Of a DNA stretch of 64,000 bases, positions 11,560 to 24,815 are shown piece by piece. Origin of the DNA: Cloeon dipterum (lineage: Eukaryota; Arthropoda; Insecta; Ephemeroptera; Baetidae); NCBI RefSeq assembly GCF_949628265.1, contig NC_088789.1, positions 1,922,001-1,986,000 of the forward strand. The letters run 5' to 3'. The notes under the pieces were generated by a model, which saw nothing but the letters and a program-made list of their open reading frames with translations, ran no database searches and was not told where the DNA came from. A program made the translations under genes and the position numbers. How positions within the stretch are numbered: the first letter of the stretch is position 1; each line of letters opens with the position of its first letter.

Positions 11560-12553
11560 GTTTACTGTCACCTCTCAATATAATTGTGCTAGCATGTTAT
11601 CTTTTTCCAAAAGACTTTCTTGTCTAGAGAGTTAATAGTTCAATCACTTATCATTCCTGACAATTTAATTTGAAAAAAAAGTATAATATCTTTCTCAGAA
11701 GTTCCTGTTGAGCGTCGATCCCAAGAAATCAATGCGAGAGGAACGTGCAATTTAACTTAAAAAGGCTAGCGAGCGAACGAGCTCTCCCTCGGTCACACTC
11801 GACTGACTTTCCGCCCTTTCAATCAAATCAGTCCGGGCAGTAAAATAATAATCGCTCACACATCTCTCTCCGCAGTGCGGACGCAACTTTCTTCCGAGAC
11901 AGATTACGCTCGATTTGAAATTCACTGCGGCGAGCCAGCGCATGTGAGAGGGCGTTCTTATGTGTTACTTCTTATATTTCACCTGGTTAGAAAGATCCGG
12001 AGGAATAGTACGGAAAAGCGTGCGCTCGCCGCACTCACGACACGCAGAGCCCAAGACCGTTTGCCGCCGAGATTGATAGTTTTTGGGCGTTCCTCGAATG
12101 ACGGCGCGGATCTAATTTCTCGGCAAATCGCCGCCTGTTGACGAAAGTTAATTTCACGTGCTGATTAAACGATCACGACGAGAGCCCTTTCATCTCAATC
12201 CATCATTTTGCCTGCGCGGCCGGCCAAATTAACAAGAAGCTCGAGCGGCAGAGCGGGCTGTTTGTCATTTTTAATTGATGGCTGCACTTGGCCCGATCAA
12301 ACGTCTGCCCAAAACTAATTAAGTTAGCGCAAACTGGACATTTAGTGCTTGCTTATCCGGCTCATTAATTTTGCATTGGTTGAAATAATTCATAAGCAGT
12401 GTACGTGCTTTCGATGAGCTACCTAAGAGCGTGTTTTTAATTTTATTCACCGCGTGTTTTAATAATTGACACAATTAGTAACTTTCATGGCTCAAAAATA
12501 GCGGATTTAAGGCGGCAACGATTAGGTATTTTAAACGTGAAGTTTGATAGTGC

Positions 12554-12927
12554 TTAAACGCCGTCTTTTGTTTCTGAGCACACCAATCGATTCTTGAGGG
12601 TCGAATTAGGAAGAGTGGGTGTTTTTTCCGACAAAAAAGTCCAGCGCGACGTGCGAACTTTTTTCCCGCCAAAACAATACGAATGCGAGAAGTGCGCATG
12701 CGTCAGAGCTGGTTTGAGCATTTGCAGAGAGACCGCCTATATGAATGACTTTGTCAGATCCAGCCACCTCTGACGCATGCGCACTTCTCGCATTCGTATT
12801 GTTTTGGCGGGAAAAAAGTTCACACGTCGCGCTGGACTTTTTTGTCGGAAAAAACACCCACTCTTCCTAATTCGACCCTCAAGAATCGATTGGTGTGCTC
12901 AGAAAATTCGTCAAAGACGGTCTTTAA
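12554..12927. mobile_element. TTAA-flanked MITE with long hairpin arms, full copy
   Basis: TTAA occurs at both ends. The outer arms share GTGTGCTCAGAAA and CGACCCTCAAGAATCGATTG. Nearly the whole element is self-complementary (arms about 150 bp) around a centre near 12,740. It has no coding capacity. The TTAA at both ends points to a piggyBac-type transposase as the mobilising enzyme, but no autonomous partner is present. Confidence 0.85.
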
Positions 12928-14026
12928 TAATTTAATTTCGGAAATTTACAATTTTAAAACAAAAAAGTAGCACTAAGCATATTTTTATTTTATTTTTGTA
13001 GCTAGATTTATTCAAGGTGCAATTTTTCAGGCAAAATTTCCTAGCAACGAAATAAAATAAAGATTTCTAATTAGTAGAAAGGGCTGACCATTTTTTCTTA
13101 ATTGCCTTTATTTGTATTACACACAGCGGTACAAAAATCGAAGCTCCTCCATTTCTGTCCGCACATTAATAAATGAGTCTCATAAAAACATTTCAATAAC
13201 AATAAATAAAAGAAACATAGTGTAAACATTTCGTGATGTTTGTGTCTTTTAGAAATAAACTTTGATGAGAGCTTTGTTTTGGTGTACGACTTTGAAACCA
13301 AATTCGTCTATCTTTTAAATTATCCAATACCTCCATTTCCCAGTTATTCTCTTAGAAATTTTTACTTGCGGCATTTCTCTTTCACTTAAATTATAGCTCG
13401 AATCATTTTGGTTTATTTTTATTCCGTAATAAAATTCATAGAGGAAGTAATTTAATCTGCTGCGGTGTTTTTGCTATTACTATTAGCCATTTAATTATGC
13501 CATTATTTTAAATAGCACACTTGCCACCGCAAAAATTGCCTCCCGGGCGAGAAATTTCGCACTACTTGTCTATTACGTAAGAGCAATCGACTGAACGGAG
13601 TTATCAATAGAGGAGGAAGAGCCGCTAGGCGGTTGGCGCGCCTCCAGATCAGCTGCTGCGAGTTCAAGGTCCTCGGAGAGTGAGTCATTCTCGGGACGCG
13701 AACTCGAGACCTTTGACAGGTATGCATATAGCAGTGAAAGCGCGACAGCCGCGGAGAGATGGTCCAGCCGGCGGCGAAACAGGTATCCGCACTTCCGACA
13801 TCCACTCGCCGCTGGCACGCACACAAATTAATATAAAATTCAGCAAATCGACCTCTTTCCGGCTCGACGACTAGTTGCCACGCGACTGCGATAATTGATC
13901 TTTCTCTTTTATTAGTCCAGCTGGATCCGAAGCAGAGCAGCAGGAAGGAAATCACTTTTACTCTCAGATTAAAAAGTGAAAAAAAAACGCCGTCGGATGG
14001 GTGTGCATGCGTTCTAGCATGCTCCT

Positions 14027-14048
14027 TATTATTATTATTATTATTATT
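14027..14048. repeat. (ATT)n microsatellite
   Basis: About seven tandem ATT units. Confidence 0.9.
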
Positions 14049-16024
14049 GCCGGCCGTTCAGGCGTGACTCGCGGGACAATTTATCTATCTCTTATTCATA
14101 TTTCGCCGTCGCGCTGGGCGAGTCCCGCGGCGTGCCTGGTGGTCTCGAACCGAAGATTTATTCGCCGCTTGAGCATAACGACCGTGAAAATTGAGAAAAA
14201 TCGGCTAAAGACGAGAATGACGCTTTTTCTTGTCACGAGGAAACGATAAATTAGGTTTTCGAGTTGCGAAAGGCACGGCTATTAATAATAATGAGAATAG
14301 TGGCTTTTTATTTTAAAATTAAGTCATTTTGGCAAGAAATATGAGCTTTTCGGAATTCCTTCACATGCCCTCAAAATTAACTTAAATCTATTTTATTTTT
14401 TAAATACATAAAATATTTTTCTCTGCTCCGTGTTGATTGTGGATCATAATCTATTGTCCATAGGTTGAGTGCTGTCTACTGCTTTATCAATGTGATGAAA
14501 AATAATCTCTCAACATCTTAATCCTAGACAGCGGTTTCGGCCCTTCTGGTCGCAACAGCTTAATTTTACCTGTTAAGTAGGACTAATTTGTTAAAAAATA
14601 TGCTAACGTAATATATTTTTTCAATATTTGTAACAGCTTATTTAAATAAAATTAAAGCCAATTATTAATTTTGAAATTATATTTATTTTATTACACAAAA
14701 TTTTTTTAAATAGTTTTCATATTAATTTAAATTTTGTTTTAATGCTTTAATTTTTAATTTGATTTTTATAACATATTTATAATTAATATTATATAAATTG
14801 GAACTCGTCTCACTTTCAGTATTAGCTTAGCAGTGCTTAATGTTATTTATTTCATGTTTTCCACCACTTGTTTTTAATCAAGAAAATATTATAATAATGA
14901 AACATGGAATATATAAAGGTCGCCATAATATACACGATGATTTTTCCTAATTATTAAGCTCAAATTTTGCCAACCCGTTTCATACGTTCCAGGAGAGTGA
15001 GCGGAGCGGCCGCTCATAACAAATGCAGAAATAGACAGTCATTAATCATGCGTCCTTGTGCAACTGTAACAATCGGCGCAGAATATTGCAAGCATTTTTA
15101 CACCAATGTGGCACCGGCTGTCAGTGCAGCGGAGCACTCGTGAATATCAACTTGTGCAAGAAATGAGCACATAGATGTGCGGACGGCAATGTAATAAAGA
15201 TTAAATTGCAATTTCTCTCAGGCTACTATGCTCGAGTGTAATTCTCCCACAGTGCAAAGACGGTGGCGCCCTGCCGAGAGCTATTTAATATCAATGAAAA
15301 GAGTCTAACATTCGATCATTCACTCAATTTGAATCTCAATTAACGTGAGCGAGCGGCTAATCTGGCAGAATTCAATTTCGTTGCGAGCTAAAATCACTCA
15401 CTCTCTCGCTGGAAACAGTTATTTGAGACGCTTTAATTGACTTTAATGGCGCTGCTAATTCAGATTAATTTGAAATTTATCAAGAAACACCAATTTTCTC
15501 CCTGAATGTGATTGTATGCTCAACTTTCATATCGGAATCGATGCCGCTTTTTATTATAAGAAAGCACTTTGTATAAACAGGTGGCCGGTTTTTCAGAGCT
15601 CCGCGGCCGGCGAGTGCGTGCGTGTGTGTGTATATATTTTTCTAACATGACGAACAGGTGAATGCACGTCGCGGAATAAGACCTCTCGCTCGTAATCGCA
15701 AGAACCCGTTTTTGCAGGCTGACAAAAAGTGGAATAAAATCCTATTTCCGCCCGCTCTTCATTCCGGCAATAAAAATTATATCTACTGGTCTGCCTAATG
15801 AAAGTTTCGGTAAAAAAATCAGGTTCAATTTGCACCGATGTTGTTAACTACTCAGCGTGAAATTTCGCCGCGATAATAACTAATAACTCGAGATAAACTG
15901 TTACTAACCTATCAAGGCTAATTTTAAAAATTGATACTATAAAATTTTAAAGAAGGTGAAATCAATTTAAAAAATATATATACTTAAAGTTATGTAATAT
16001 CAGGAATATTTTTATCTTAAAATT

Positions 16025-16459
16025 GCAATTCACCAGTTTCATAAGCCATTGTATAGTGTTTGAAGCCACCAAAAGATAGCGCCAGTGGTTTGTTTAGATT
16101 TGAATTAACTTTCAGCTGCGATTTAAGACTCAATCCGGCTTCTAGAATTATTTCTTTAGACGTGCTGAAAACCAAAATCAGTCCAGCCAGTCGCCGTAGA
16201 CACGTCGGAAAAGATTTTTTATTAAAAAAAAACAGTAGTTTTCACGATTCTCCGGCGATTGGCTTAACCGATTTTAGTTTTCAGCACGTCAAAAGAATGA
16301 ATTTTAAGTGAAGAATATGCAGTGGCAAGATTGAGTCTGAAATCGCAGCGGAAGTGCCTTAAAACTAAATTTATTACCAAAATATACGGTGGTGCCATCT
16401 ATTGGCAGCTTCGAACACTAACAATAAGGGCTTATAGGGCTTATACAACTGGTGAATTG
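16025..16459. mobile_element. MITE with CAATTCACCAGTT termini, copy 1
   Basis: The ends are inverted: CAATTCACCAGTT on the left and AACTGGTGAATTG on the right. Inside are two more inverted pairs: a GAAGC..CCAA.AGAT.GC.CCA block, and GACGTGCTGAAAACCAAAATC near 16,160 against its complement near 16,280. It is non-coding. A related copy lies at 62,163-62,488 and a fragment at 43,586-43,637. Confidence 0.75.
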
Positions 16460-19400
16460 TTTCTAACAAAAAAAAAATGCATTATGAAATATTGTGTTCA
16501 TAAGCTAGAGTAAGATAATTGTATTTTACAGGATTTCTCGGAAGTCTTGAAGAATAATAAATAATTCATTGCATTTTAATTGTTGCTGATTTATGTTTTG
16601 TATTCCGAAAACTCAATTCACTTTCTTCAATGTCCGAAGGATGTGAATGGATTGTTGGATGTGTGGGAAAATCACCGAGGTTAATGCTGCATTTAAATGC
16701 AATAAAAAATGAGTTCACCACGGCACGGGCAAGCACCGCACACATACAAACACAAATCCTCGCCAGAGCCAAATAATAAATAACGCCGTGTGCACATGCA
16801 GTTCCTTTCTACCGGTTGCATAAGCGTAGATCACGTCTCATTACGGCAGCTTAGCCCCAGCACTGACTTTGCTTTCATGGCGCAACCAGGCCCCGACACA
16901 AAGAGAACATCGCTAAACAGAATTATTATGTGAATAAATTACGATGTTGTCCGAAGGCTTAATTTGAGCAGTGCTGGGCGTAAAATAATGAGTAATGAGA
17001 AGGTGCTTGAATTAATTTGTTTTTAATCGGGCAATCTCTCATTATTTTCAAATTAAAATTATTCAAAACGTTAAAGGCTGAGTTAAGCAATGTATAAAAA
17101 ATGTCTTCCTAGTTTTGCTTATGCGGTGCAGCGCTGAATTGCAATTAACGCAACGCCAGAACGAATTTCCCGGCAGAGAGGCTTTTGTGTGCGCGCCGCA
17201 CGCAAATCTCCGGCAAACCGAGACTCGCTCCATATCCAGAGATATGCATTGGTGCCTGAATAATTTTGCTAATCAACCCGTTGAATTTGGACTCTTTGTT
17301 GTGTCGGCACTAAGTTAGGAAAGACGCAATTTGTGGCGACCGGTGCGTTGCTCCATCCGATTGTTGTTCGTCAATCTTTTGAGTGGTCCAGTCGGATTTG
17401 ACTTTTACGAATTCGGCCGACACGCTTGGATTGAGATTGAGACATTATCACAGATCAGATTAAAGTGATGAAATAATGATCATCATCATATTTTTTTCTT
17501 ACAAAAGAGAACATCAAATAAATCTGACGTTTCCTTTTATCCTCATGGTTTGCTATTACAAAATCAAATTTATATCCTTTTATTTTCATTTCGAAGCGTG
17601 TTAGATGTAAAATCAAGACTGGGAATATTTAAAAACCGAATCATAATTTTTTTAACACAGTGCAGTTCTCTAGAGAATGAAATCTTATTTAAAAGTGATT
17701 ATCTCGTTTCATAAACATTATTTTTACCCATTTTTAGGATATATATAATGCGTGCCTAATTCAAAAATTAAATTTTGCAACATTTTTTTACTGGATTTAA
17801 GTGAAAATCTAATTTACGCTTACTGAATTTCGCTTCTCCCATATTTCGATCTGACCCTGAAAAAGACCAGAACATCAGAGAGAGAAATTAGAGGCGCTGA
17901 AACAATACGCGAGATTATCTCAGCATCAAATTAGCCGGGAATCTCCAAGCGGAAAACACCATTTATAATGAGCAAAACTGTTATCTCAAACTCCATTTTC
18001 CAGCCAATGAATTACATATTGCGCAAGTAAAGTGCATTAATTAATTATTATATTGTCAGTGACGCTATTTTGGGCCTCTTATTGGTTTCCGGCGCTAAAA
18101 GCCTACGCTCAAAGCACTTCCGCTGTGCTCCAATTTAAGCAAAAGTGCGAGCAGCGAGTTGCGCAACGCCGAGATCTAATTGTGATGTTGTGTCGCGGTG
18201 GATGTGCATGTACCAAATCAGACGAGCTCGCGAAACGACATCATCATCTGTTTCTCAAGTTCCTCTCGAAACGCGCGACTCAAGGAACCAATACTTTTTC
18301 CGTGTCTTGCTAACCTCCGGTATAGTTTTGCAGCGAGTTTTGTGCCGAAAATTGCATGACTTTATCATTTACCTCAACTTTTTCACAGCTCGTGATTTCC
18401 AATTTTTATCCAATTTTTTTTAAATTTACCATCATGAGAAGTTCAAATCTCTATTACACGTTTCTTACATTGCAGATTGCCAGATTGCATTTATTTTATG
18501 TATTATAATTTTTATTGTTAGAGTTAGTGGGCAACAATAATATATAAATTCAATTTTAATAAACTGTTGATGACATGATTTTTAAATATTAATTGTAAAA
18601 AATACTCAAAACAAATTGTGTTAAATAAACTAATTATATAAAGAGAGTTAAAAAAACCTTTTAGACTATTTTATGTTGCAATAACTATTTATGTCCAGTT
18701 TAATTGCTTTTAAAATAGATTGTTAAATTGACTTAATTAGAAGTTTAAGTACAACACACAAAGAAATGGAAATTACGGTGATAAAAGTACACGATTATTT
18801 GTTAATAATTTTAACAAGTTCAATTTAATTTGACCAGCCTGTTGGCTTGCATTGGTAGCAGCGTTGATGTGATGGGAGATATTTTAGCATTTCTGATGCT
18901 CAAATAGCTCAACGAGACCGGCCACTTGCTGGTTTTCGCACCTTCTCAGCGGCTTTGGGGACAAATTAAACACCTCGGTGCAGGGATGCGAAAAGATGGC
19001 TCCATTTTATCCTTTTGGCGGTGTTATTGGGGCCCGGTGAGCTCAAAATCATACAAAAATAACTCAAAAAATACTCACATGGAACATAAGTCTATAAAGA
19101 TATTCGTGAAGCCTAAATCATGACTTTTTCATTTTTATTTTTGTGAGAAATTTATGAATGAAGATGTGTGAGTTTATTTAAATTTGTAGATTTACCTGCG
19201 AGTGAATTACTTCATTCTTCTTAATATGAAGTTTAATTATATTTAAATCCGTAATCTACAGTAAAAAATATTTTATGTAGCAATTTGACAGGGTGTAACC
19301 TTGATTTAGTTTGAATTGTACAAAATACAAAAGCACCTAGTGAGGCGACTTCCTTCCTTTCTTTCCTTCGACAAGCTCGACGGACGTATCAGATCTTGCG

Positions 19401-20792
19401 AGTATTAATTTTACAGCTTTTCGCTGCACACGAAGTGCATTTTAATGAACCGCCGCCGCCAATGCAGTTGCACACAGTGGCAATAAATCTCGCTCGATCT
19501 CTTTTGGAAAAGTGTTGGGCAGCGCGCGCGAAAGAGCGAAAAAGTCACGTGCTCGTTGAATGTAATAGGAAGTAGTGGAGAATTTAGCACGAGAAATAAC
19601 TAGACTGCTCAGAGCTAATAATTGTATTAATGTATCTATATATAGCCTTTGAGAATGTACCGACACGCGGCTCTTGCCATGCACATAAATATCGCCGCTG
19701 ACAGAGACACATACGCTCTATAGCCACCTGACTCATAATCTCATGGTCCACTTACTTCCTGGGAGACGGTAATTAGCCGAGTGAAAAAAGCGAGTTTTGC
19801 GAGAATTCTCGTGACAGACATGCTCTAGACTCATTTTTCAGGTTTCATTTTTGTAAAAGTAATATTTGCTAGAATGTCTGCTCGGTCAAGTCGTGATTAA
19901 ATTGACTGCCAGTGGCATTTCCAGTTTTCTCTGCAAATGAGACCATTTTGCTTCAAGTACCCTCAATTAACACATGCTTAGATGGTGTTATTATTTTATT
20001 CCTGGTAATTTCTGAGAGTACTTGCATGATTACATCACTGTATCTTCATTTACTCTCTAATTTCTTAATTTTTTTTAGACCAAAAGCGACTTAAATTCAC
20101 ATTTGAATAAACAAAATACCCGCACTGAATATTAATTGCTCTCAAGCGAAACTTTTCAACGCGGAATATACAAGTTGAAATGGATATAGGAATGTTGCAA
20201 CTGTGTAGCATCTAACAATAGAATATCTTTAACTTCGTGGCGCCAGACCACGGCTTGGGATAATTAATATTCCCAGCAGGTTGTTGCATCGCGGAATAAT
20301 TAATTCCGTCTAATTTGATACGAGACGAAACGCTCAATTAGCGCAGTGCTGCTGCACACCCAATTAGGCAGCTCAGGCGTCAGTTCCGGGGTGCCTCTCC
20401 TCTCGCGGCGGACCACAAAATTCGCACGGCCAGCATCCGCAGATGGTGAATTGTTCGGGTGTCGGCATTCGGTGCCTAACGAACGCGAAAGCCGTGCGCG
20501 CGTGTGGTTGGAATTTGGAATGGAACACTGCACTCTCTTTGCTCTTGTTTTCCTGCATTTGCAGGTGAAAATTGAAACAATTGACCAGAGAGTGCGTCCG
20601 TCTCTCAGTCAGGTGGAAGCAGAGAAAGTCGCGCGCGCCGGCCAATACTGCTCTGGTTTGATTTATCTAATAATTTTCCACCGTCGTCGCTCTCTTAAGC
20701 GCTCATTTATGAATCGCAATTAGCACTCGTTCGTCGGAAACGCCGGCTGCACTCTCCATGCCACACCGCAATTATTGCCGGAGAGGCATGCA

Positions 20793-20812
20793 GGCGAGCG
20801 AGCGAGCGAGCG
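20793..20812. repeat. (GCGA)n simple repeat
   Basis: Short tandem GCGA run, followed a little downstream (20,828-20,840) by a GA-rich run. Confidence 0.85.
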
Positions 20813-21025
20813 ATCTCGCCGCCAGCAGAGAGAGAGAGAAAGAGATTATTAATTCTATCGTGGCCAGGGATGGACTGTTTACAGGTGGCCCCATCAGTAA
20901 AAAATACAACACATGAAAAATGAATTAAATTAATTGGTTCTGATTTCAATTGCAGAAAAACTGTTGAACTTGGTGTTTTATATTTTAGGCCTGAACCGCG
21001 AAAAAATCGAAGCGGCTATCATCCC

Positions 21026-21238
21026 TTAAAGACCGTATTTGACGAAGTTTCTGAGCACACCAATCGATTCTTGAGGGTCGAATTAAGTATGAAAAATATT
21101 TTTCGGCCCAAAAAGTGCAGCGCGACGTGAGAACTTTTTTGCCGCCAAAACAATATGAATGCGAGCATACGTCAGTGCACATTCGACCCTCAAGAATCGA
21201 TTGGTGTGCTCAGAAACTTCGTCAAAGACGGTCTTTAA
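21026..21238. mobile_element. TTAA-flanked MITE, short copy
   Basis: TTAA occurs at both ends with a TIR beginning AGACCGTATTTGACGAAG. The arms match those of 12,554-12,927, but the centre is reduced, leaving 213 bp. The outer 55-60 bp are nearly perfect inverted repeats. Confidence 0.85.
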
Positions 21239-21494
21239 ATATTTGATTGATATTTTTTATCTTCATCATCAACATTATTTTGAATAAGCGCATAAAAGGT
21301 AAATTTGTTGCTACCATTTACATTTCAGAAACACTGAAAACGTAATTTGCAGTACATTAATAGAGACATGAGCTGTTTGAGCAAATAACGCAGCACGGAA
21401 AATTTGTAACGAGTTTGTAGATCGACTTTAGCAGGTACAGGTAGAAATGTTCATTTTAAACCCTTTGAGATCCTGATCGTAAATATTAATTGTA

Positions 21495-21511
21495 AACACA
21501 CACACACACAC
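21495..21511. repeat. (AC)n microsatellite
   Basis: About eight AC units. Confidence 0.85.
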
Positions 21512-23691
21512 CTGTTATTAACTTGACATGTTATTATAGTGAACATTGGGGATTTGAGTATTCGGCCTTAGGGGATGCAGCAGCACTAACGCATTAATAA
21601 TATTAATTACTATTTGAGTCAATTCGGATACGCCTGTGTGGCGCTTGATAAAATTCATTTTTAAGTTTGCTCCTTCTGCCTGAGAAATGAAAATGAAATA
21701 ATTTCACTGACAATTTTCTCCTCTTACTCAACTGAGAACGCTTTAAAAGCCAGAAGTGTGGGATAAAATTTAACGAAATGTATGACAGTTTAATTATTCG
21801 GTGGTCAACATGTGGGACTGCCTGTATACATTCTGCGATGCGTCATGCACAAGTTAGCAATTGAATGTGTGACGCGCAGGTGAGGAGCAGCCCAGTGCGC
21901 TACAATTTCACTCGGTCGTACGTGCGTCCAGCTGAGTCTATTTATATACGTGCGGATATATAGTTTATGCAGCCAGTAGGATGACTATGTTGCGAAATTG
22001 TATTTAGCACGCCTCACCGGAAGATTGATACGAGTTCAAAAGTGTGTATCACGCGCGAGCAGCCGGTGAAACTAATTTCAATGGAATTGTAATATGCAAT
22101 CTGACGCGCCGCGCCAGATTGCATTTTGTGATAAATAATGCCGTGGACCGTCTCACTTTCTTTCCGAGATAAGTTTCTACGAACGAACGGAGAGGTCAAG
22201 CAAAAAACTGCATCAAGTCTAATGGGAGGTTGCGTTCGTTGGTCAATTGTTATTGCTGGTTTAATGAAAAGCAAAAGCTTATTATTACGCCATTCATTGA
22301 TTTTTTATCTCCTCTCAGCGGGTAATCCCTTGTTTGGGTGCCTGGAAAGTTAAGTATGCGTAAAATCCGTAAAATAATATTAAATGTTGGCTAATATGAT
22401 CACGGCTTTGCTTTGTATTCATCCACTAGACACAAGAGATGAAGAGATCGCGCATCAAGAACAGAATTAGAGGTTAATACCCTTTTAAAGCAGGGTTGAT
22501 GTCGAGAGGGAGAAGAAAGGGATGCTTTGAACTTTGCTGTTTACTCGAGTGGTCCATTACTCCACTTATCTCATTACGTGCAAATGCTCGGCGGTTTGGT
22601 TAGAGCCGTTCAGCTCGCGTAAATCCGCCGAGTTTATTGCGCACAGAGCGGCACTCTGTGCGAGCATGTTAATCAGTGGCAGGTGGGCTAATGCGACGGA
22701 TGTTTCGAAAGAGCCGCACAGTGAAGGGAGCATTGGACGCCGCCGCGTTTAAATTGAGATGAAAATTGCAAAGCTCCGATTGCTCCAGTTGAAGAGGACG
22801 TACGGTTTTAATGTGACACATTGGTTTTGTAAATTATTTAAAACTGTTAAAATAAAATAAATATATTGACCTTTGCACATGCACAGAGTATTTAAATACT
22901 ACAAGTGAAGCTTTTTGAAGAGGGGGAAAAATAAACTTAAAAAGTGGGTTGATACAGGGCGACAGTTGGGAATTATTAAAATTGTTGGATGTAATAAAAT
23001 AAACGATTTGTTCTCCAATTTGCAATAGTAAAAAAACCTTTTACTACAGTAAAAATTCAATTTTTTTAATTTCCTCTAAAATTTTCAGCGCCAGACCACA
23101 TATTCTTGACAGATTTTTATTCCTCTCGTCGAGATCTGTCTTGAACCTTTTAGGGAAACTATTTGTTCTGAAATAAAATAGGATTTCAAGTAAGGAGACA
23201 GTCCTCGCAACTTGAAAAGCATGCTAACTTTGCAGCCACTTTTATAAAAAAATTACGCGGCTAATTAGGTCAATTTTGGCTTCAACTGAATCCTAAGGGA
23301 TCAATTCATGCACTGGCAACAAGCAATATAGATGATTTGTTTTCAATATCGATCCACTTCAAAGCACAAAAAGTCATTTTTTGAAGTTCTACCTTTAAAT
23401 CTAAACCTCCCTTGCAGAAAAGTAGGATGTCGCTTTCCTTGACATGTGAATTTGAGAGAGTTCCCTCTCTTTAATTATGCAACAAAAATTGCAAAAGGAT
23501 TAAAAGAAACGGGAATTACCACTTCCCTGTCTAAATAATGAAAGTTAAATGCCTGGAGGCTGTACTTTGGCTTCAATGATGGTTCAAATTTTTTTAATTC
23601 ATATCTGCGCTTGTGGTTTTTTATAATTCCCTTAAATTGGTGAGTGTTTTTAATTTAAAATTGCAGTTAGTTCTATTTTGGTAAAAAAATC

Positions 23692-23697
23692 TTTATT
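23692..23697 (-). terminator. poly(A) signal of third cuticle-type gene
   Basis: AATAAA on the minus strand about 127 nt past the stop codon. Confidence 0.55.
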
Positions 23698-23823
23698 TTT
23701 CAATAAACAGTACAAAAGCTATTTATGTGGCGAGAGCGTATAGACAACAATGGATGACAAGATGCGATCTGGCGAGGACAGGAACAATCTTTAGACGACA
23801 GCCTTTTGATTCACCCCGGCAGC

Positions 23824-24758
23824 TTAGCCGTGGTGGGTGTAGGTGTAGCTGGTGGCGCCTCCGTGGTGGCTGCCCAGGCCGATTCCGCTGCCGCCGCTGC
23901 TGCCGCCGTGTCCGAGACCGGCCGAGCCGTAGCTGCCGTAGCCGGAGAGGCCGGAAGAGCCGCCGGATCCGTAGCTAGCGAGACCACCGGAGTGTCCGCC
24001 CTCGAGGGAAGCGCCGCCTCCGTAAGATCCACCGTAAGAACCGCCGTAGGAAGCTCCGTCGTGCTCATCGTGGTGCTCCTGGACCTTGACGTAGTAGGGC
24101 TTGGGCACGTGGTAGGGCACGGGCACGGGGTGGGCGACCTTGACGGGCACGTGGACGGGGTAGGGCTTCTCGACGTGCACGGGGTAGGGCTTGGGCACGG
24201 CGACGGGCACCTTGACGGGCACGTGCACGGGGTAGGGCTTTTCGACGGTCACGGGGTAGGGCTTCTCGACGGTCACGGGAACCTTCACGGGCACCTTGAC
24301 CTCATAGGGACGGGGCACGGAGACTTGGTAAGGGGCGGGCACGGCGTACGGCACCTTCTTGTACACGGTGTAGGGCACGGCGTGGGGCACGGCGTACGGC
24401 ACGTGCTTGGTCACAGTGTGCACGGGCACGTGGTGCGACGTCTCGACGTGCTTGGACGCCTCGAAGCTGCCGCCGCCGTAGCCGCCGCCGTAGCCGCCGC
24501 CGAGACCGCCGCCGAGGCCGCCGCCGTGGCCGCCTCCGTAGCCACCTCCGTAGCTGCCGCCGTAGCCGAAGTCGGCGCCGATCACGCCACGCTTCTCGGT
24601 CTTCTTGTCAGCCTTATCGTCGGCAAAGACGGCGCCAACGAGGGCAAGCGCCACCTGAGAAAGAGCGAAAACGCCGTTTTAGTACAAATCAAAGTGAGAG
24701 CCAGATTGGCAATTAAAAAATAAGAGCAAACTAGTGGACCTACCAGAAGCTTGTACAT
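23824..24758 (-). CDS. secreted Gly-Tyr and Pro-Val repeat cuticle-type protein, 2 exons
   Basis: Exons are 24,758-24,744 (MYKLL) and 24,654-23,824, with a GTAGGT donor, a CTCAG acceptor and a phase-0 intron of 89 nt; the product is 281 residues. The signal peptide is [16 protein letters not shown] and the propeptide [12 protein letters not shown]. The mature part starts with GYGG/GLGGG repeats. It continues with Pro/Val/Lys blocks such as [20 protein letters not shown] and ends in a Gly/Ser/Tyr/His-rich tail (YTYTHHG). The KKTEKRG site is identical to that of the gene at 6,930, so the two are the closest pair. Role as for that gene: extracellular structural matrix, inferred from composition. 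Strong G+C bias against the AT-rich flanks reflects Gly and Pro codons. Confidence 0.85.
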
Positions 24759-24808
24759 TTTGCTGAGAGTGTTGAGAGTGTTCTGCGGCCTGGAGGCCCG
24801 GCCTAAGC

Positions 24809-24815
24809 ATATATA
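24809..24815 (-). promoter_or_regulatory. TATA box of third cuticle-type gene
   Basis: TATATAT on the minus strand, 51 nt upstream of the ATG. Confidence 0.65.

Larger units (their letters stand above)
8594..23690. other. 15-kb gene-poor region
   Basis: No supported gene was found on either strand. Open frames here are short and lack domain-like sequence, splice context or family resemblance. Recognisable content is limited to simple repeats and three or four short inverted-repeat elements, listed separately. The interval is upstream of one cuticle-type gene and downstream of another, so tissue-specific enhancers are possible, but none can be read directly. Confidence 0.5.

Noticed and set aside
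13503-13955. 150-residue minus-strand open frame
   Set aside because: Arg- and Ser-rich without domain, signal or splice support; an overlapping frame is equally open. Probably chance.
23806-24723. 305-residue plus-strand open frame
   Set aside because: Repeat-driven shadow of the third cuticle-type gene; it runs across that gene's intron and acceptor.
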